The notes under the pieces: generated by a model
What the model saw: the letters and a program-made list of their open reading frames with translations, nothing else
Databases searched by the model: none
What the model was told of the DNA's origin: nothing
Made by a program: the position numbers and the translations under genes
NCBI GenBank assembly: GCA_014218215.1
Contig: CP043652.1
Span: 3,038,001 to 3,102,000 of the forward strand
Reading direction: 5' to 3'
DNA: 64,000 nucleotides
Source: Geodermatophilaceae bacterium NBWT11
GTDB lineage: Bacteria > Actinomycetota > Actinomycetes > Mycobacteriales > Geodermatophilaceae
Shown here: positions 23,665 through 32,772 of the stretch, one piece after another
How the letters are laid out: the number at the start of each line of letters is the position of its first letter
Position numbering within the stretch: the stretch's first letter is position 1

Positions 23665-25203
23665 TCAGGCCAGCGAGCCGTACTCCCAGTGCCACGGCTC
23701 GGGGTTGCTCCCCGCGGCCCGGGCCCAGTCCGGCGCGGTCCAGCCGAAGGTGGGTGCCCAGCGCGCCATCCAGGCGTGCTCGGGGGTGTCGAAGCCGTTG
23801 ACCCCGCCGCACAGGTCCACGGCCAGCCCCCAGCCGTGGTTCGAGGTGCCCGGGACAGCGGTGATCGCGGGCTTGCGCTCGTGGGCGTCGACCTGGGCGG
23901 CCAGTGACCGGTAGGAGTCGGTGATGCAGATCGGCCGGTGGAAGGCGTTCTGGAAGGCCTCGGCGAGTCCGGCGTAGGCCGCCGCCGCGTCGCAGCGCAG
24001 CCGGTGCCCGGCGCCGATCGCGCACAGCGCCGACGTCGGGATCTGCCCGTTGGCCCAGCCGCCCCAGGCCGGGGAGACCGGTCCGGTGGCCGCGCTGACC
24101 GGCGCTGCGCCGCAGACGGTCGCGGTGCTGCCGTCCGAGGGCGGCGGGGTGTTCGGGACGGCGGGGGGCACGGTCACCCGCACGGCGGCAGCACCGGGCG
24201 CGGCCGGGAGGACGGCGACCTGGTGGGCCGTCGCCGAGGCGGTGACCACCTCGCCCGCACCGACGTAGACCCCGACGTCGTCCAGGCCGGCGTCCGGGTG
24301 CGACCCGAAGACGAGGTCGCCGGGCTGCCACTGGCCCTCGGGCACCACGGTGCCCGCCGACCACTGGGCGGCGAAGGTGGTGCCGACCGCCCGCCCGAGG
24401 CCGGCCCACACGGTCGCGGTCAGGCCGGTGCAGTCGGTCCCGGCCGGGGAGGTGCCGCCCGGGACGTACGGCGTGCCCAGCGAGGCCAGCGCCGTGCCCA
24501 CCGCCAGGGCCGCCTCCACGGTGGGCACGGCGACGACGCGGCCGCCCACCACGCCCTCCACGACGCCGGGGACCATCAGACCCAGCGCGTCGGTGGCCGG
24601 GCTCAGCCCCTCGGGCAGGTCACCGGCCGCCACCGCGGCGGCGGTCGGCAGCTCGATCCCGGCTGCGGCCAGGTCGGCGAGCCGGGTCTGCCAGGCCACC
24701 CGGGCGGCGTCGTCGACGGCCTGCTGGTCCGGCGAGGTCGGTGCGGCGCGCAGCCCGGCGAGGGCGGCGGTGAGGGCGAGGTCGGTGCTCGTCGCCGGGG
24801 CGTCCGGTGTGCTGCCGGCCAGCACGGCGGCGGCGGTGCCGGCCAGCTCGGCCCGCAGCGCGGTGGCCGCGGCGGTGAGTTCCAGGGGTGCCGAGGCCGC
24901 GGCGGGGGTCTCGGGGCGGACCCCGGCCAGCGCGACCGAGACGGTGAGGGTCAGGGCGAGGACGCCAGCCACCGCAGCGCAGCGCCGGAGCAGCCGCCCG
25001 AGCGCGGCCCGGCGCAGTGCCCGGGCGCGGGCCCGCCGTTGCGCCCGCGCGCGACGGGCGGCCACCTGGGCACGCGCGCGTGCGCGGGCCCGGGCCCGGG
25101 CCTGCGCGACCGCGCGGGGGTCGGAGGGCGCGGGCACACCGGAGACATCGGGCGCACCGGCGACCGTGTTGAGGCCGGCCCACGGACGGGTCGGCCCGGT
25201 CAC
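23665..25203 (-). CDS. Secreted NlpC/P60-like + VanY (M15) D,D-carboxypeptidase
   Basis: 512 residues from GTG (25203), overlapping the upstream small gene by 4 bp. A very Arg/Ala-rich cytoplasmic N-terminus (about 30-70) precedes one membrane helix (AAVAGVLALTLTVSVALAG). An NlpC/P60-like domain (about 220-330) keeps the Cys in TDCTGL but has Asp where the catalytic His is expected (GLDDVGVYVG). The C-terminal M15 domain (about 410-512) has the zinc motifs SNHGWGLAVD and EPWHWEYG and should trim D-Ala-D-Ala or crossbridges outside the membrane. The NlpC part may bind rather than cut. Confidence 0.85.
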   Translation of the reverse strand: MTGPTRPWAGLNTVAGAPDVSGVPAPSDPRAVAQARARARARARAQVAARRARAQRRARARALRRAALGRLLRRCAAVAGVLALTLTVSVALAGVRPETPAAASAPLELTAAATALRAELAGTAAAVLAGSTPDAPATSTDLALTAALAGLRAAPTSPDQQAVDDAARVAWQTRLADLAAAGIELPTAAAVAAGDLPEGLSPATDALGLMVPGVVEGVVGGRVVAVPTVEAALAVGTALASLGTPYVPGGTSPAGTDCTGLTATVWAGLGRAVGTTFAAQWSAGTVVPEGQWQPGDLVFGSHPDAGLDDVGVYVGAGEVVTASATAHQVAVLPAAPGAAAVRVTVPPAVPNTPPPSDGSTATVCGAAPVSAATGPVSPAWGGWANGQIPTSALCAIGAGHRLRCDAAAAYAGLAEAFQNAFHRPICITDSYRSLAAQVDAHERKPAITAVPGTSNHGWGLAVDLCGGVNGFDTPEHAWMARWAPTFGWTAPDWARAAGSNPEPWHWEYGSLA

Positions 25204-25400
25204 CCCTCCGGGGGAGGGGTCGGCGCCCACCAGGCGCCGTGCTCGGGACGCAGCTCCACGCGGGTCTGCGCGCCGTCTTCCGTGGTCACGACCAGGGCGA
25301 CGGCGGTGATCCGCCGTCCGTCGGGGTCGGGCAGCCGCGCGCCGGTGGCCAGGGGCAGCGGCGGCAGCACCAGGTCGTCGTCGTCCGGCACGCGCGGCAC
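25200..25400 (-). CDS. Small uncharacterised protein
   Basis: 66 residues, acidic N-terminus (MPRVPDDDDLVLPPLPLATG) then a short beta-like stretch (RRITAVALVVTTEDGAQTRV) and WWAPTPPP end. No family recognised. It is coupled to the downstream NlpC/M15 gene by a GTGA overlap, which supports that it is real. No signal peptide. Confidence 0.6.
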   Translation of the reverse strand: MPRVPDDDDLVLPPLPLATGARLPDPDGRRITAVALVVTTEDGAQTRVELRPEHGAWWAPTPPPEG

Positions 25401-25452
25401 GCTACGGGGCGGGGAGGACGCCCGCCCACCCGTCGTCCCCCGGACGAGCGAG

Positions 25453-25482
25453 ACCCCGCCGTCCCAGCAGGGACGACGGGGT
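25453..25482 (-). terminator. Terminator after citrate synthase gene
   Basis: A 13-bp stem (ACCCCGCCGTCCC and GGGACGACGGGGT) with one internal mismatch and an AGCA loop, 14 bases beyond the gltA stop on the minus strand. Confidence 0.75.
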
Positions 25483-25496
25483 CGGGTGCGCTCGGG

Positions 25497-26786
25497 TCAG
25501 CGGGCGTCGAGCGGGACGAACGCGCGCTCGGTGGGCCCGGTGTAGAGCTGCCGCGGACGGCCGATCTTGGTGGCCGGGTCCTCGATCATCTCCCGCCACT
25601 GGGCGATCCAGCCCGGCAGCCGGCCCAGCGCGAAGAGCACGGTGAACATCCGGGTCGGGAAGCCCATGGCCCGGTAGATCAGGCCGGTGTAGAAGTCGAC
25701 GTTCGGGTAGAGCTTGCGCTGGACGAAGTAGTCGTCGGTGAGCGCGATCTCCTCGAGCTGGCGGGCCAGGTCGAGCAGCTCGCTGTTGCCGCCGAGCTTG
25801 TCCAGCACGTTGTCCGCCGTCGCCTTCACGATGGCCGCGCGCGGGTCGTAGTTCTTGTAGACCCGGTGCCCGAAGCCCATCAGCTTGACGCCGGGCTCCT
25901 TGTCCTTGACCCGCTGGACGAACTTCCCGATGTCGCCGCCGTCGGCCTTGATGGCCTCCAGCATCTCCAGCACCGACTGGTTCGCCCCGCCGTGCAGCGG
26001 GCCGAACAGCGCGTTGATGCCGGCCGAGACCGAGGCGAAGAGGTTCGCGTGCGAGGAGCCGACGAGCCGCACGGTCGACGTGGAGCAGTTCTGCTCGTGG
26101 TCGGCGTGCAGCACGAAGAGCATGTCCAGGGCCTTGACCAGCTCCGGGTCGGCCTCGTACGGCTCGGCCGGGAACCCGAAGGTCATCCGGAGGAAGTTCT
26201 CCACCAGGCCCTTGGAGTTGTCCGGGTACAGGAACGGCTGCCCCACGGACTTCTTGTAGGCGTAGGCCGCGATCGTGGGCAGCTTGGCCAGCAGGCGGTA
26301 GGTGGACATCTCGACCTGGGCGTGGTCGAAGGGGTCCAGCGAGTCCTGGTAGAAGGTCGACAGGGCGCTGACCGCCGAGGAGAGCACCGGCATCGGGTGC
26401 GCGTCCCGCGGGAATCCCTTGAAGAACTGCTTCAGGTCCTCGTGCAGCAGGGTGTGCCGGCGGATCTTCTGGTCGAAGTCCTCCAGCTGCGCCGGCGTCG
26501 GCAGCTCACCGTGGATGAGCAGGTAGGAGACCTCGACGAAGCTGGCCTTGCCGGCCAGCTGGTCGATCGGGTACCCGCGGTAGCGCAGGATCCCGGCGTC
26601 TCCGTCGATGTAGGTGACGGCCGACGTGCAGGCCGCCGTGTTCACGAAGCCGATGTCCAGGGCGACCTTGCCGGTCGTGGCCAGCAGCTTGCTGGTGTCG
26701 ATGCCCTCGGCGCCCTCGGACGAGGGGACGACGGGCAGGTTCAGGTCCCCACCGGGGTAGGCCAGGCGTACGTCTGTGTCGGTCAT
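25497..26786 (-). CDS. gltA: Citrate synthase
   Basis: 429 residues, the length of type II (hexameric, GltA-like) citrate synthases. It condenses acetyl-CoA and oxaloacetate at entry to the TCA cycle. Visible motifs include the N-terminal beta domain (VRLAYPGGDLNLPVVPSSEG), FVNTAACTSAVTYIDGDAGI with LRYRGYPIDQLA, LHADHEQNCSTSTVRLVGSS, GPLHGGANQSVLEML, and the substrate-binding MGFGHRVYKNYDPRA. It is 18 bases downstream of fumC in the same direction, so the two TCA genes probably form one unit ending at a hairpin. Confidence 0.97.
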   Translation of the reverse strand: MTDTDVRLAYPGGDLNLPVVPSSEGAEGIDTSKLLATTGKVALDIGFVNTAACTSAVTYIDGDAGILRYRGYPIDQLAGKASFVEVSYLLIHGELPTPAQLEDFDQKIRRHTLLHEDLKQFFKGFPRDAHPMPVLSSAVSALSTFYQDSLDPFDHAQVEMSTYRLLAKLPTIAAYAYKKSVGQPFLYPDNSKGLVENFLRMTFGFPAEPYEADPELVKALDMLFVLHADHEQNCSTSTVRLVGSSHANLFASVSAGINALFGPLHGGANQSVLEMLEAIKADGGDIGKFVQRVKDKEPGVKLMGFGHRVYKNYDPRAAIVKATADNVLDKLGGNSELLDLARQLEEIALTDDYFVQRKLYPNVDFYTGLIYRAMGFPTRMFTVLFALGRLPGWIAQWREMIEDPATKIGRPRQLYTGPTERAFVPLDAR

Positions 26787-26804
26787 CGTCGTGGACGCTA
26801 CCGG

Positions 26805-28199
26805 TCAGGGGTGCGTCATCGACAGCACGTCCAGGGCGGCGTCGAGCTGCTGCTCGGTCAGCTTCCCGGCCTCGACGTAACCGCGCTCCACCACGACCTG
26901 GCGGATCGTCTTCTGCTCCTTGAGCGACTGCTTGGCCACGACCGCGGCCTCCTCGTAGCCGATGTACTTGTTCAGCGGCGTCACGATCGAGGGGCTGGAC
27001 TCGGCGAGGGCGCGGCAGTGCTCGACGTTGGCGGTGATGCCGTCGATGCAGCGGTCGGCCAGCAGGCGGCTCACGTTGGCCAGCAGCCGGATCGACTCCA
27101 GCACGTTGCGGGCCATCAGCGGCAGCGTCACGTTGAGCTCGAAGGAGCCGGTGGTGCCGGCGAAGGTCACCGCGGCGTCGTTGCCGATCACCTGGGCGGC
27201 GACCTGGATGGCCGCCTCGGGCAGCACCGGGTTCACCTTGCCCGGCATGATCGAGGAGCCCGGCTGCAGGTCGGGCAGCGCGATCTCACCGAGTCCGGTG
27301 CGCGGCCCCGAGCCCATCCAGCGCAGGTCGTTGCAGATCTTCACCAGGCCGACGGCGATGGTCTTGAGCTGCCCGGAGGCCTCCACCAGACCGTCGCGCG
27401 AGCTCTGCGCCTCGAAGTGGTCGCGCGCCTCGGTGAGCGGCAGGTCCATGTCGGCGGCCAGCGTGGAGATGATGGCGGCGGCGAAGCCGGGCGGGGTGTT
27501 GATCCCGGTGCCGACCGCGGTGCCGCCCAGCGGCAGCTCGCCGATGCGGGGGAGCGAGGCCTGCAGGCGCTCGACGCCGTAGCGGACCGCCGCGGCGTAG
27601 CCGCCGAACTCCTGGCCCAGGGTCACCGGGGTGGCGTCCATCAGGTGGGTGCGGCCGCTCTTGACCACGTCGCCGAACTCGGTCGCCTTGCGCTCCAGCG
27701 AGGCGGCCAGGTGCTCCAGGGCCGGCACCAGGACGGCGACGACGGCGCGGGTGGTGGCGATGTGGATCGCCGAGGGGAACACGTCGTTGGAGGACTGCGA
27801 GGCGTTGACGTGGTCGTTGGGGTGCACCGACAGCCCGGAGGCCTCGGTGGCCAGGGTCGCGATCACCTCGTTGGTGTTCATGTTCGACGAGGTGCCCGAG
27901 CCGGTCTGGAACACGTCGATCGGGAAGTGGGCGTCCCAGTCGCCCCGGGCGACCTGGGTGGCGGCGTCGCCGATGGCCCGGGCGATGTCCTCGGGCAGCA
28001 CGCCCAGGGAGGCGTTCACCGTCGCGGCCGCGCCCTTGATGGCGGCCAGGGCACCGATCAGCTCGCGCTCGATCGGGGTGCCGCTGATCGGGAAGTTCTC
28101 GACCGCGCGCTGGGTCTGCGCGCGCCACTTGGCGTGCGCCGGGACGCGGACCTCCCCCATGGAGTCGTGCTCGATGCGGAAGTCCTGCTCGGTGGCCAC
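26805..28199 (-). CDS. fumC: Class II fumarate hydratase
   Basis: 464 residues from GTG ([20 protein letters not shown]), preceded by GGAG. It has the superfamily signature [15 protein letters not shown], the active-site segments [16 protein letters not shown] and [20 protein letters not shown], and [20 protein letters not shown]. It interconverts fumarate and malate. The NPVLPE variant is that of actinobacterial fumarases. Aspartase is the main alternative, but length, motif and pairing with gltA favour fumarase. An upstream in-frame ATG would add 33 residues of no similarity and was not used. Confidence 0.93.
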   Translation of the reverse strand: MATEQDFRIEHDSMGEVRVPAHAKWRAQTQRAVENFPISGTPIERELIGALAAIKGAAATVNASLGVLPEDIARAIGDAATQVARGDWDAHFPIDVFQTGSGTSSNMNTNEVIATLATEASGLSVHPNDHVNASQSSNDVFPSAIHIATTRAVVAVLVPALEHLAASLERKATEFGDVVKSGRTHLMDATPVTLGQEFGGYAAAVRYGVERLQASLPRIGELPLGGTAVGTGINTPPGFAAAIISTLAADMDLPLTEARDHFEAQSSRDGLVEASGQLKTIAVGLVKICNDLRWMGSGPRTGLGEIALPDLQPGSSIMPGKVNPVLPEAAIQVAAQVIGNDAAVTFAGTTGSFELNVTLPLMARNVLESIRLLANVSRLLADRCIDGITANVEHCRALAESSPSIVTPLNKYIGYEEAAVVAKQSLKEQKTIRQVVVERGYVEAGKLTEQQLDAALDVLSMTHP

Positions 28200-28354
28200 G
28201 CTGCGCTCCGGGGTGTCGGTGTCAGGGCGTTCGGGGGTCGACGGTAGACGAGCCGGTGCACCCGCCCGGGTGACCCTCGGCCCGTCGGATGGCGGCACGG
28301 GGGCAACCGTCCCTAGTCTTCCGACGCCTGCCCCCGGACCGAGGAGTTCCCGTC

Positions 28355-29143
28355 ATGAGCCAGCCTCCACAGCCTCCTGCCGGTGGCGACCGTCCCTGGG
28401 AGCCCTCCTCCCCGGACCGGGACCCGACCTCGCAGTTCCCCGAGCAGAGCCAGTACGGCCAGCAGGGTCAGTACGGGCAGCAGGGGCAGCAGGGGCAGCA
28501 GGGTCAGTACGGGCAGCAGGGCCAGTACGGCCAGCAGGGCCAGTACGGCCAGCAGCCCGCGTACGGACAGGACCAGTACGGCGCGCAGGGCCAGTACGGC
28601 CAGCCCGGCTACGGCCAGGACCCGTACGGGCGGCAGGGTCAGTACGGCCAGCAGCCCCCGAAGAGCAACAAGAACACGATCATCGCGCTGTCGATCGCCG
28701 GTGTCGTCGTCGTCGCCGCCGTGGTGACCGCGCTGGTCCTCCTGCTCGGTGGGGACGACGAGGAGACGACGACGGCCGGCGGCAGCACCGCGGCGGCCAC
28801 GACGACCAGTGCGTCGTCGTCCTCGAGCTCGTCGTCCAGCTCGTCGTCCTCGAGCTCGTCGTCGTCCAGCTCGTCGTCCTCGGAGGACGAGACCGCCTCC
28901 AGCCCCTCGACGACCGAGGCGCCCGGCGGTCCGGTCCCGGCGCCGACCATCCCGCCGACCGGGCTGGGCACGGACCCGGCCCTCGACGCCTTGGCCCAGG
29001 CTTGTTACGACGGCGACATGGGCTCCTGCGACGACCTGTTCTTCTCCTCGGACTTCGACTCGACCTACAACGACTACGGCGACTCGTGCGCCGGTCGGCA
29101 GGAGGTCGGCACCGGCCGCACCTGCAACAGCGCGTTCGGCTGA
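28355..29143 (+). CDS. Gln/Tyr/Gly-repeat single-pass membrane protein 1
   Basis: 262 residues. Residues 30-100 are QYGQQG-type repeats, followed by KSNKN and one membrane helix (about 109-131, [20 protein letters not shown]). Next come an acidic GGDDEE, an almost pure Ser linker of about 25 residues, and a C-terminal module with conserved cysteines ([31 protein letters not shown]). With no signal peptide and Lys/Asn before the helix, the repeats are probably cytoplasmic and the Cys module outside. First of three tandem paralogues sharing the leader ACCGAGGAGT; function unknown. Confidence 0.85.
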   Translation: MSQPPQPPAGGDRPWEPSSPDRDPTSQFPEQSQYGQQGQYGQQGQQGQQGQYGQQGQYGQQGQYGQQPAYGQDQYGAQGQYGQPGYGQDPYGRQGQYGQQPPKSNKNTIIALSIAGVVVVAAVVTALVLLLGGDDEETTTAGGSTAAATTTSASSSSSSSSSSSSSSSSSSSSSSSEDETASSPSTTEAPGGPVPAPTIPPTGLGTDPALDALAQACYDGDMGSCDDLFFSSDFDSTYNDYGDSCAGRQEVGTGRTCNSAFG

Positions 29144-29182
29144 GCCCGACCCCACCGCACCTGGAACCGAGGAGTCCCCCGC

Positions 29183-29854
29183 ATGTCGCAGCCACCCCAC
29201 CCGCCGAACGACGGTCAGCAGCCCTGGCAGGGCCAGCAGCCCGACCCGGGCCAGTGGGGGCAGCAACCGCAGTACGGGCAGCCGTACGGGCAGCCGTCGT
29301 ACGGCCAGGACCCCCACGGCCAGCCCCAGTACGGCCAGCCGCAGCAGTACGGCCAGCAGTACGGCCAGCCCCAGTACGGCCAGCAGCCCTCCGGCAGCAA
29401 CAAGAACACGGTCATCGCGTTGGCCGTCGCGGGTGTGGTCGTGGTCGCCGCGGTCGTGACCGCGCTGGTCCTGCTGCTCGGTGGGGACGACGAGGGGACG
29501 ACCGCAGCCCCGGCCCCGGCGACGACCACCAGTGCCTCGTCGGGGTCCTCGAGCTCGTCGTCGGGTTCGTCGTCGTCGGGTTCGTCGTCCAGCTCGTCGG
29601 CCTCGGACGACGACGACAGCCCCTACGCCGACGAGACCATGGTCGGCGGTACCCCGACCTCCCCGGAGGGCCTCGGCGCCGAGCCCGAGCTGGACGAGTA
29701 CGCCCAGCAGTGCTTCGACGGCGAGCTCCAGGGGTGCTACGACCTGTACATCAACTCCGACTACGACTCGGCCTACGAGATGTACGCGCAGAGCTGCGGG
29801 GGTCGGTTGCCGTGGACCCCGCAGTCCTCGGTGGTCGACTGCATCGCCGGCTGA
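29183..29854 (+). CDS. Gln/Tyr/Gly-repeat single-pass membrane protein 2
   Basis: 223 residues, same plan as its neighbours: QYGQPQ-type repeats (about 25-72), SGSNKN, membrane helix ([20 protein letters not shown]), GGDDEG, Ser/Gly linker, and a C-terminal Cys module (LDEYAQQCFDGELQGCYDLY, YEMYAQSCGGRLPW). Shorter repeats and linker than paralogue 1, showing length drift in both low-complexity parts. ATG at 29183 with GGAACCGAGGAGT before it. Ends at a hairpin terminator. Confidence 0.85.
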   Translation: MSQPPHPPNDGQQPWQGQQPDPGQWGQQPQYGQPYGQPSYGQDPHGQPQYGQPQQYGQQYGQPQYGQQPSGSNKNTVIALAVAGVVVVAAVVTALVLLLGGDDEGTTAAPAPATTTSASSGSSSSSSGSSSSGSSSSSSASDDDDSPYADETMVGGTPTSPEGLGAEPELDEYAQQCFDGELQGCYDLYINSDYDSAYEMYAQSCGGRLPWTPQSSVVDCIAG

Positions 29855-29880
29855 CCCGCCCGGGACCACCCCGGGCGGGT
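29854..29880 (+). terminator. Terminator after second repeat-protein gene
   Basis: Perfect 11-bp stem ACCCGCCCGGG / CCCGGGCGGGT with loop ACCAC, beginning at the last base of the stop codon. It separates paralogue 2 from paralogue 3, so the third gene probably has its own promoter in the following 90 bases. Confidence 0.75.
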
Positions 29881-29974
29881 GGCCCCAGGTCACCGTCCGG
29901 TCACGGTCGGTTGGCCCACCCCCCGGCAGTACCTACGATCCGCAGGCCAGAGCCCGGAACCGAGGAGTCCCCGC

Positions 29975-30757
29975 ATGTCGCAGCCGCCCTACCCGCCCAA
30001 CGACGGCCAACAGCCCTGGGGCCAGTCCGGGCAGGGTGACCAGTACGGCCAGCAGTCCGGTCAGGGCCAGTGGGGCCAGCAGCAGCCCCCCTACGGACAG
30101 CAGCCGCAGTACGGGCAGCAGCCGCAGTACGGCCAGCCCGGCCAGGGTCAGGACGCGTACGGCCAGCAGCAGTACGGCCAGCAGCAGTACGGGCAGGGTC
30201 AGTACGGCCAGCCGCAGTACGGCCAGGACCAGTACGGGCAGCAGTACGGGCAGGGCCAGTACGGCCAGCAGCCCCCGAAGAGCAACAAGAACACGATCAT
30301 CGCGCTGTCGATCGCCGGCGTCGTGGTGGTCGCGGCCGTGGTGACCGCGTTGATCCTGCTGCTCGGCGGGGACGACGAGGACACCAACGTCGCCGACCCC
30401 ACCACGGCCACCACGACGAGTGCGTCGTCGGAGTCCTCGAGCTCGTCGTCGAGCTCCTCGAGCTCGTCGTCGGGTTCCTCGTCGTCGGCCTCGGAGTCCG
30501 GTGGCGGGGGCGGCACGGGCGGGGACAACCCGTTCTTCCCGACCGTCAACGAGCCGGGCGACCCGTCCGGTCTCGGTGACGACGCCGAGCTCGACGCGCT
30601 GGCGCAGAGCTGCTTCGACGCCGACTACGACGCCTGCGTGGACCTGTGGGCCCAGTCCGACGTGGGTTCGGCCTACGAGGACTACGGCTACACCTGCGGC
30701 GGGCGCATCCCCGAGGCCGACGCCAGCGTCTTCCTCTGCGGCACCCTCGCCGAGTAG
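29975..30757 (+). CDS. Gln/Tyr/Gly-repeat single-pass membrane protein 3
   Basis: 260 residues. The longest QYGQ repeat tract (about 20-103) precedes PPKSNKN and a membrane helix nearly identical to paralogue 1 ([20 protein letters not shown]). A Ser-rich linker with a Gly run follows, then the conserved Cys module (LDALAQSCFDADYDACVDLW, YEDYGYTCGGRIPE). ATG at 29975 with GGAACCGAGGAGT. The repeats resemble prion-like low-complexity segments able to condense; whether that happens here is unknown. Confidence 0.85.
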   Translation: MSQPPYPPNDGQQPWGQSGQGDQYGQQSGQGQWGQQQPPYGQQPQYGQQPQYGQPGQGQDAYGQQQYGQQQYGQGQYGQPQYGQDQYGQQYGQGQYGQQPPKSNKNTIIALSIAGVVVVAAVVTALILLLGGDDEDTNVADPTTATTTSASSESSSSSSSSSSSSSGSSSSASESGGGGGTGGDNPFFPTVNEPGDPSGLGDDAELDALAQSCFDADYDACVDLWAQSDVGSAYEDYGYTCGGRIPEADASVFLCGTLAE

Positions 30758-30766
30758 CCCCCGAAG

Positions 30767-30811
30767 ACGACGGACGGCCCGGACCCCTCAGGGGTCCGGG
30801 CCGTCCGTCGT
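30767..30811. terminator. Bidirectional terminator, 21-bp perfect stem
   Basis: ACGACGGACGGCCCGGACCCC, written as a 21-bp stem at 30767-30787, pairs perfectly with 30791-30811 around a TCA loop. It lies between the convergent third repeat-protein gene and glpX and probably ends both transcripts. Confidence 0.88.
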
Positions 30812-30817
30812 CGTGGG

Positions 30818-31876
30818 TCAGTGGTCGAGGGGCACCGCGGAGTACTGGTTGAGCTTGTCCAGGGAGTGCAGGCTCTCGATCGAGCGGATCGTGCCCGACC
30901 GCGAGCGCATCACCAGCGACTGGGTGGTGCACCCGCCGGAGCGGTACTGCACGCCCCGCAGCAGCTCGCCGTCGGTGATCCCGGTGGCCACGAAGAACAC
31001 GTCGCCCCGCACCAGGTCGTCGATGTCGAGCACCCGGTCCAGGTCGTGCCCGGCGTCGATGGCGCGCTGGCGCTCGTCGTCGTCCTTGGGCATGAGCCGG
31101 CCCTGCAGCGCACCGCCCATGCACTTGAGCGCGCAGGCGGTGATGATGCCCTCGGGCGTGCCCCCGATGCCCAGGAGCAGGTCGACGCCGGTGCCCTCGC
31201 GGGCCGCTGCGATCGCACCGGCGACGTCGCCGTCGGAGATGAACTTGATCCGGGCGCCCGCGTCGCGGACCTCCTGGGCCAGCTTCTCGTGCCGCGGGCG
31301 GTCCAGGATGCAGACGGTGACGTCGGCCGGCCAGGCCTTCTTGGCCTTGGCCACCCGGCGGATGTTCTCCTTCACCGGCAGCCGGATGTCGACCACGTCG
31401 GCCGCGATCGGGCCGGTGGCGATCTTGTCCATGTAGAACACCGCGGACGGGTCGTACATGGCGCCCCGGTCGGCCACGGCGAGCACCGCGACGGCGTTGG
31501 GCATGCCCTTGGCCATCAGCGTGGTGCCGTCGACCGGGTCCACCGCGACGTCGCACTCGGCGCCGGTGCCGTCCCCGACCTCCTCGCCGTTGAACAGCAT
31601 CGGGGCCTCGTCCTTCTCGCCCTCCCCGATGACGACGGTGCCGCGCATGCTCACGGTGCCGATCAGCGCGCGCATCGCGTCGACGGCCGCGCCGTCCCCG
31701 CCGTTCTTGTCACCGCGGCCGACCCAGCGGCCGGCGGCCATCGCGCCGGCCTCGGTGACCCGGACCAGCTCCATCGCCAGGTTGCGGTCCGGGCGCGGCC
31801 GGCCGGTCGGCGGTGGCTGCGTCCCGTACGCGGTGGGGTGCGCGAGCGGGGGGCCGTCAGGGACGGGCAGGGACAA
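30818..31876 (-). CDS. glpX: Class II fructose-1,6-bisphosphatase GlpX
   Basis: 352 residues. It hydrolyses fructose-1,6-bisphosphate in gluconeogenesis. Family motifs: [63 protein letters not shown], and [21 protein letters not shown] chose the TTG at 31876 because GAGGAGG lies seven bases upstream and because family members extend about 35 residues before the PDRNLA motif. ATG starts inside would cut conserved sequence. Same neighbourhood (fum, glpX, DUF4245) as in mycobacteria. Confidence 0.93.
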   Translation of the reverse strand: MSLPVPDGPPLAHPTAYGTQPPPTGRPRPDRNLAMELVRVTEAGAMAAGRWVGRGDKNGGDGAAVDAMRALIGTVSMRGTVVIGEGEKDEAPMLFNGEEVGDGTGAECDVAVDPVDGTTLMAKGMPNAVAVLAVADRGAMYDPSAVFYMDKIATGPIAADVVDIRLPVKENIRRVAKAKKAWPADVTVCILDRPRHEKLAQEVRDAGARIKFISDGDVAGAIAAAREGTGVDLLLGIGGTPEGIITACALKCMGGALQGRLMPKDDDERQRAIDAGHDLDRVLDIDDLVRGDVFFVATGITDGELLRGVQYRSGGCTTQSLVMRSRSGTIRSIESLHSLDKLNQYSAVPLDH

Positions 31877-31948
31877 CGGGGGACCTCCTCGTACGACCGC
31901 CGGTGGAGCGGCGGCGGGGTGGGGGAGCTGTGCTGCGATCCTAGGGGC

Positions 31949-32566
31949 ATGGCCGACACCGCACCTCAGGGTCAGCGCGCGCCCGAGCCCGACCCGGCGC
32001 CCGCCGCACCGTCGGCGGCCCAGGTGCGCGCGCAGAAGTTCAACGCCGCCAACATGGTCCGCTCGCTGCTCCCGCTGACCGTGATCGTCCTGGTCGTGGT
32101 CGGCCTGGTGACCCTGCGCCAGACCCCCGAGGACCCGGTCCGCACGGTGGAGACCGCCTCCACGATCCAGCTGGCCGCGGCCCGGGCCGGCTACGAGCTG
32201 CTCGTGCCCCAGGACCTCTCCGACCAGTGGCGGCCCACCAGCGTCCGCACCGACGCCGGCGACGCCGTCGAGGACGGCGACCCGGTCACCCTGCAGATCG
32301 GCTGGTTCAGCCCCGACGACCAGTACGCCGGCTACGTCGTCACCGACGACAGCGGTGCCGACGCCGTCACCGACGTGCTCGACGACGCCACCGCCGAGGG
32401 CACCAGCGAGCTGGGCGGGCGCACCTGGGAGCGGTTCACCACCGCCCGCGAGGAGACCGCCCTGCGCTTCGAGGGGGACGGCGTGGTCGCGCTGGTCACC
32501 GGCTCGGCCGCCGACGGGGAGCTGGAGACCCTCGCCGCCTCGGTCGGGCCCTACTCCGCGGGCTGA
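31949..32566 (+). CDS. DUF4245 membrane-anchored protein
   Basis: 205 residues. A Pro/Ala-rich cytoplasmic N-terminus leads to [20 protein letters not shown], a single membrane helix, then an extracytoplasmic domain with [40 protein letters not shown] and [20 protein letters not shown]. This matches the actinobacterial DUF4245 family found next to glpX and xseA/B. Function unknown. ATG lies very close to a -10-like GATCCT, so the mRNA may be leaderless. Its 3' end overlaps convergent xseB by 16 bp. Confidence 0.88.
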   Translation: MADTAPQGQRAPEPDPAPAAPSAAQVRAQKFNAANMVRSLLPLTVIVLVVVGLVTLRQTPEDPVRTVETASTIQLAAARAGYELLVPQDLSDQWRPTSVRTDAGDAVEDGDPVTLQIGWFSPDDQYAGYVVTDDSGADAVTDVLDDATAEGTSELGGRTWERFTTAREETALRFEGDGVVALVTGSAADGELETLAASVGPYSAG

Positions 32567-32772
32567 GCCTGGTCGGGTCCGGCGGCGGCCAGCCGCTCGC
32601 GGGCCTCGTCCAGCCAGTGCTGGCAGACCCCGGCGAGCTCCTCGCCGCGTTCCCACAGCGCCAGGGACTCCTCCAGTGTGAGCCCGCCGCCCTCCAGCCG
32701 GCGGACGACGTCGGCGAGCTCCTCGCGGGCCTGCTCGTAGCTCTGCGTCGGGGCGGGCTCGGGGGTGCTCAC
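32551..32772 (-). CDS. xseB: Exodeoxyribonuclease VII small subunit
   Basis: 73 residues. Motif [20 protein letters not shown] followed by [20 protein letters not shown] is the family signature. The small subunit binds XseA in multiple copies to form exonuclease VII, which degrades single-stranded DNA from both ends. ATG overlaps the xseA stop by 4 bp. The 3' end overlaps the convergent DUF4245 gene. Confidence 0.95.
   Translation of the reverse strand: MSTPEPAPTQSYEQAREELADVVRRLEGGGLTLEESLALWERGEELAGVCQHWLDEARERLAAAGPDQAQPAE

Noticed and set aside
25239-28247. Plus-strand open frame of about 1000 codons opposite gltA and fumC
   Set aside because: Low-complexity Gly/Val/His/Gln product; both minus-strand genes are unmistakable core enzymes.
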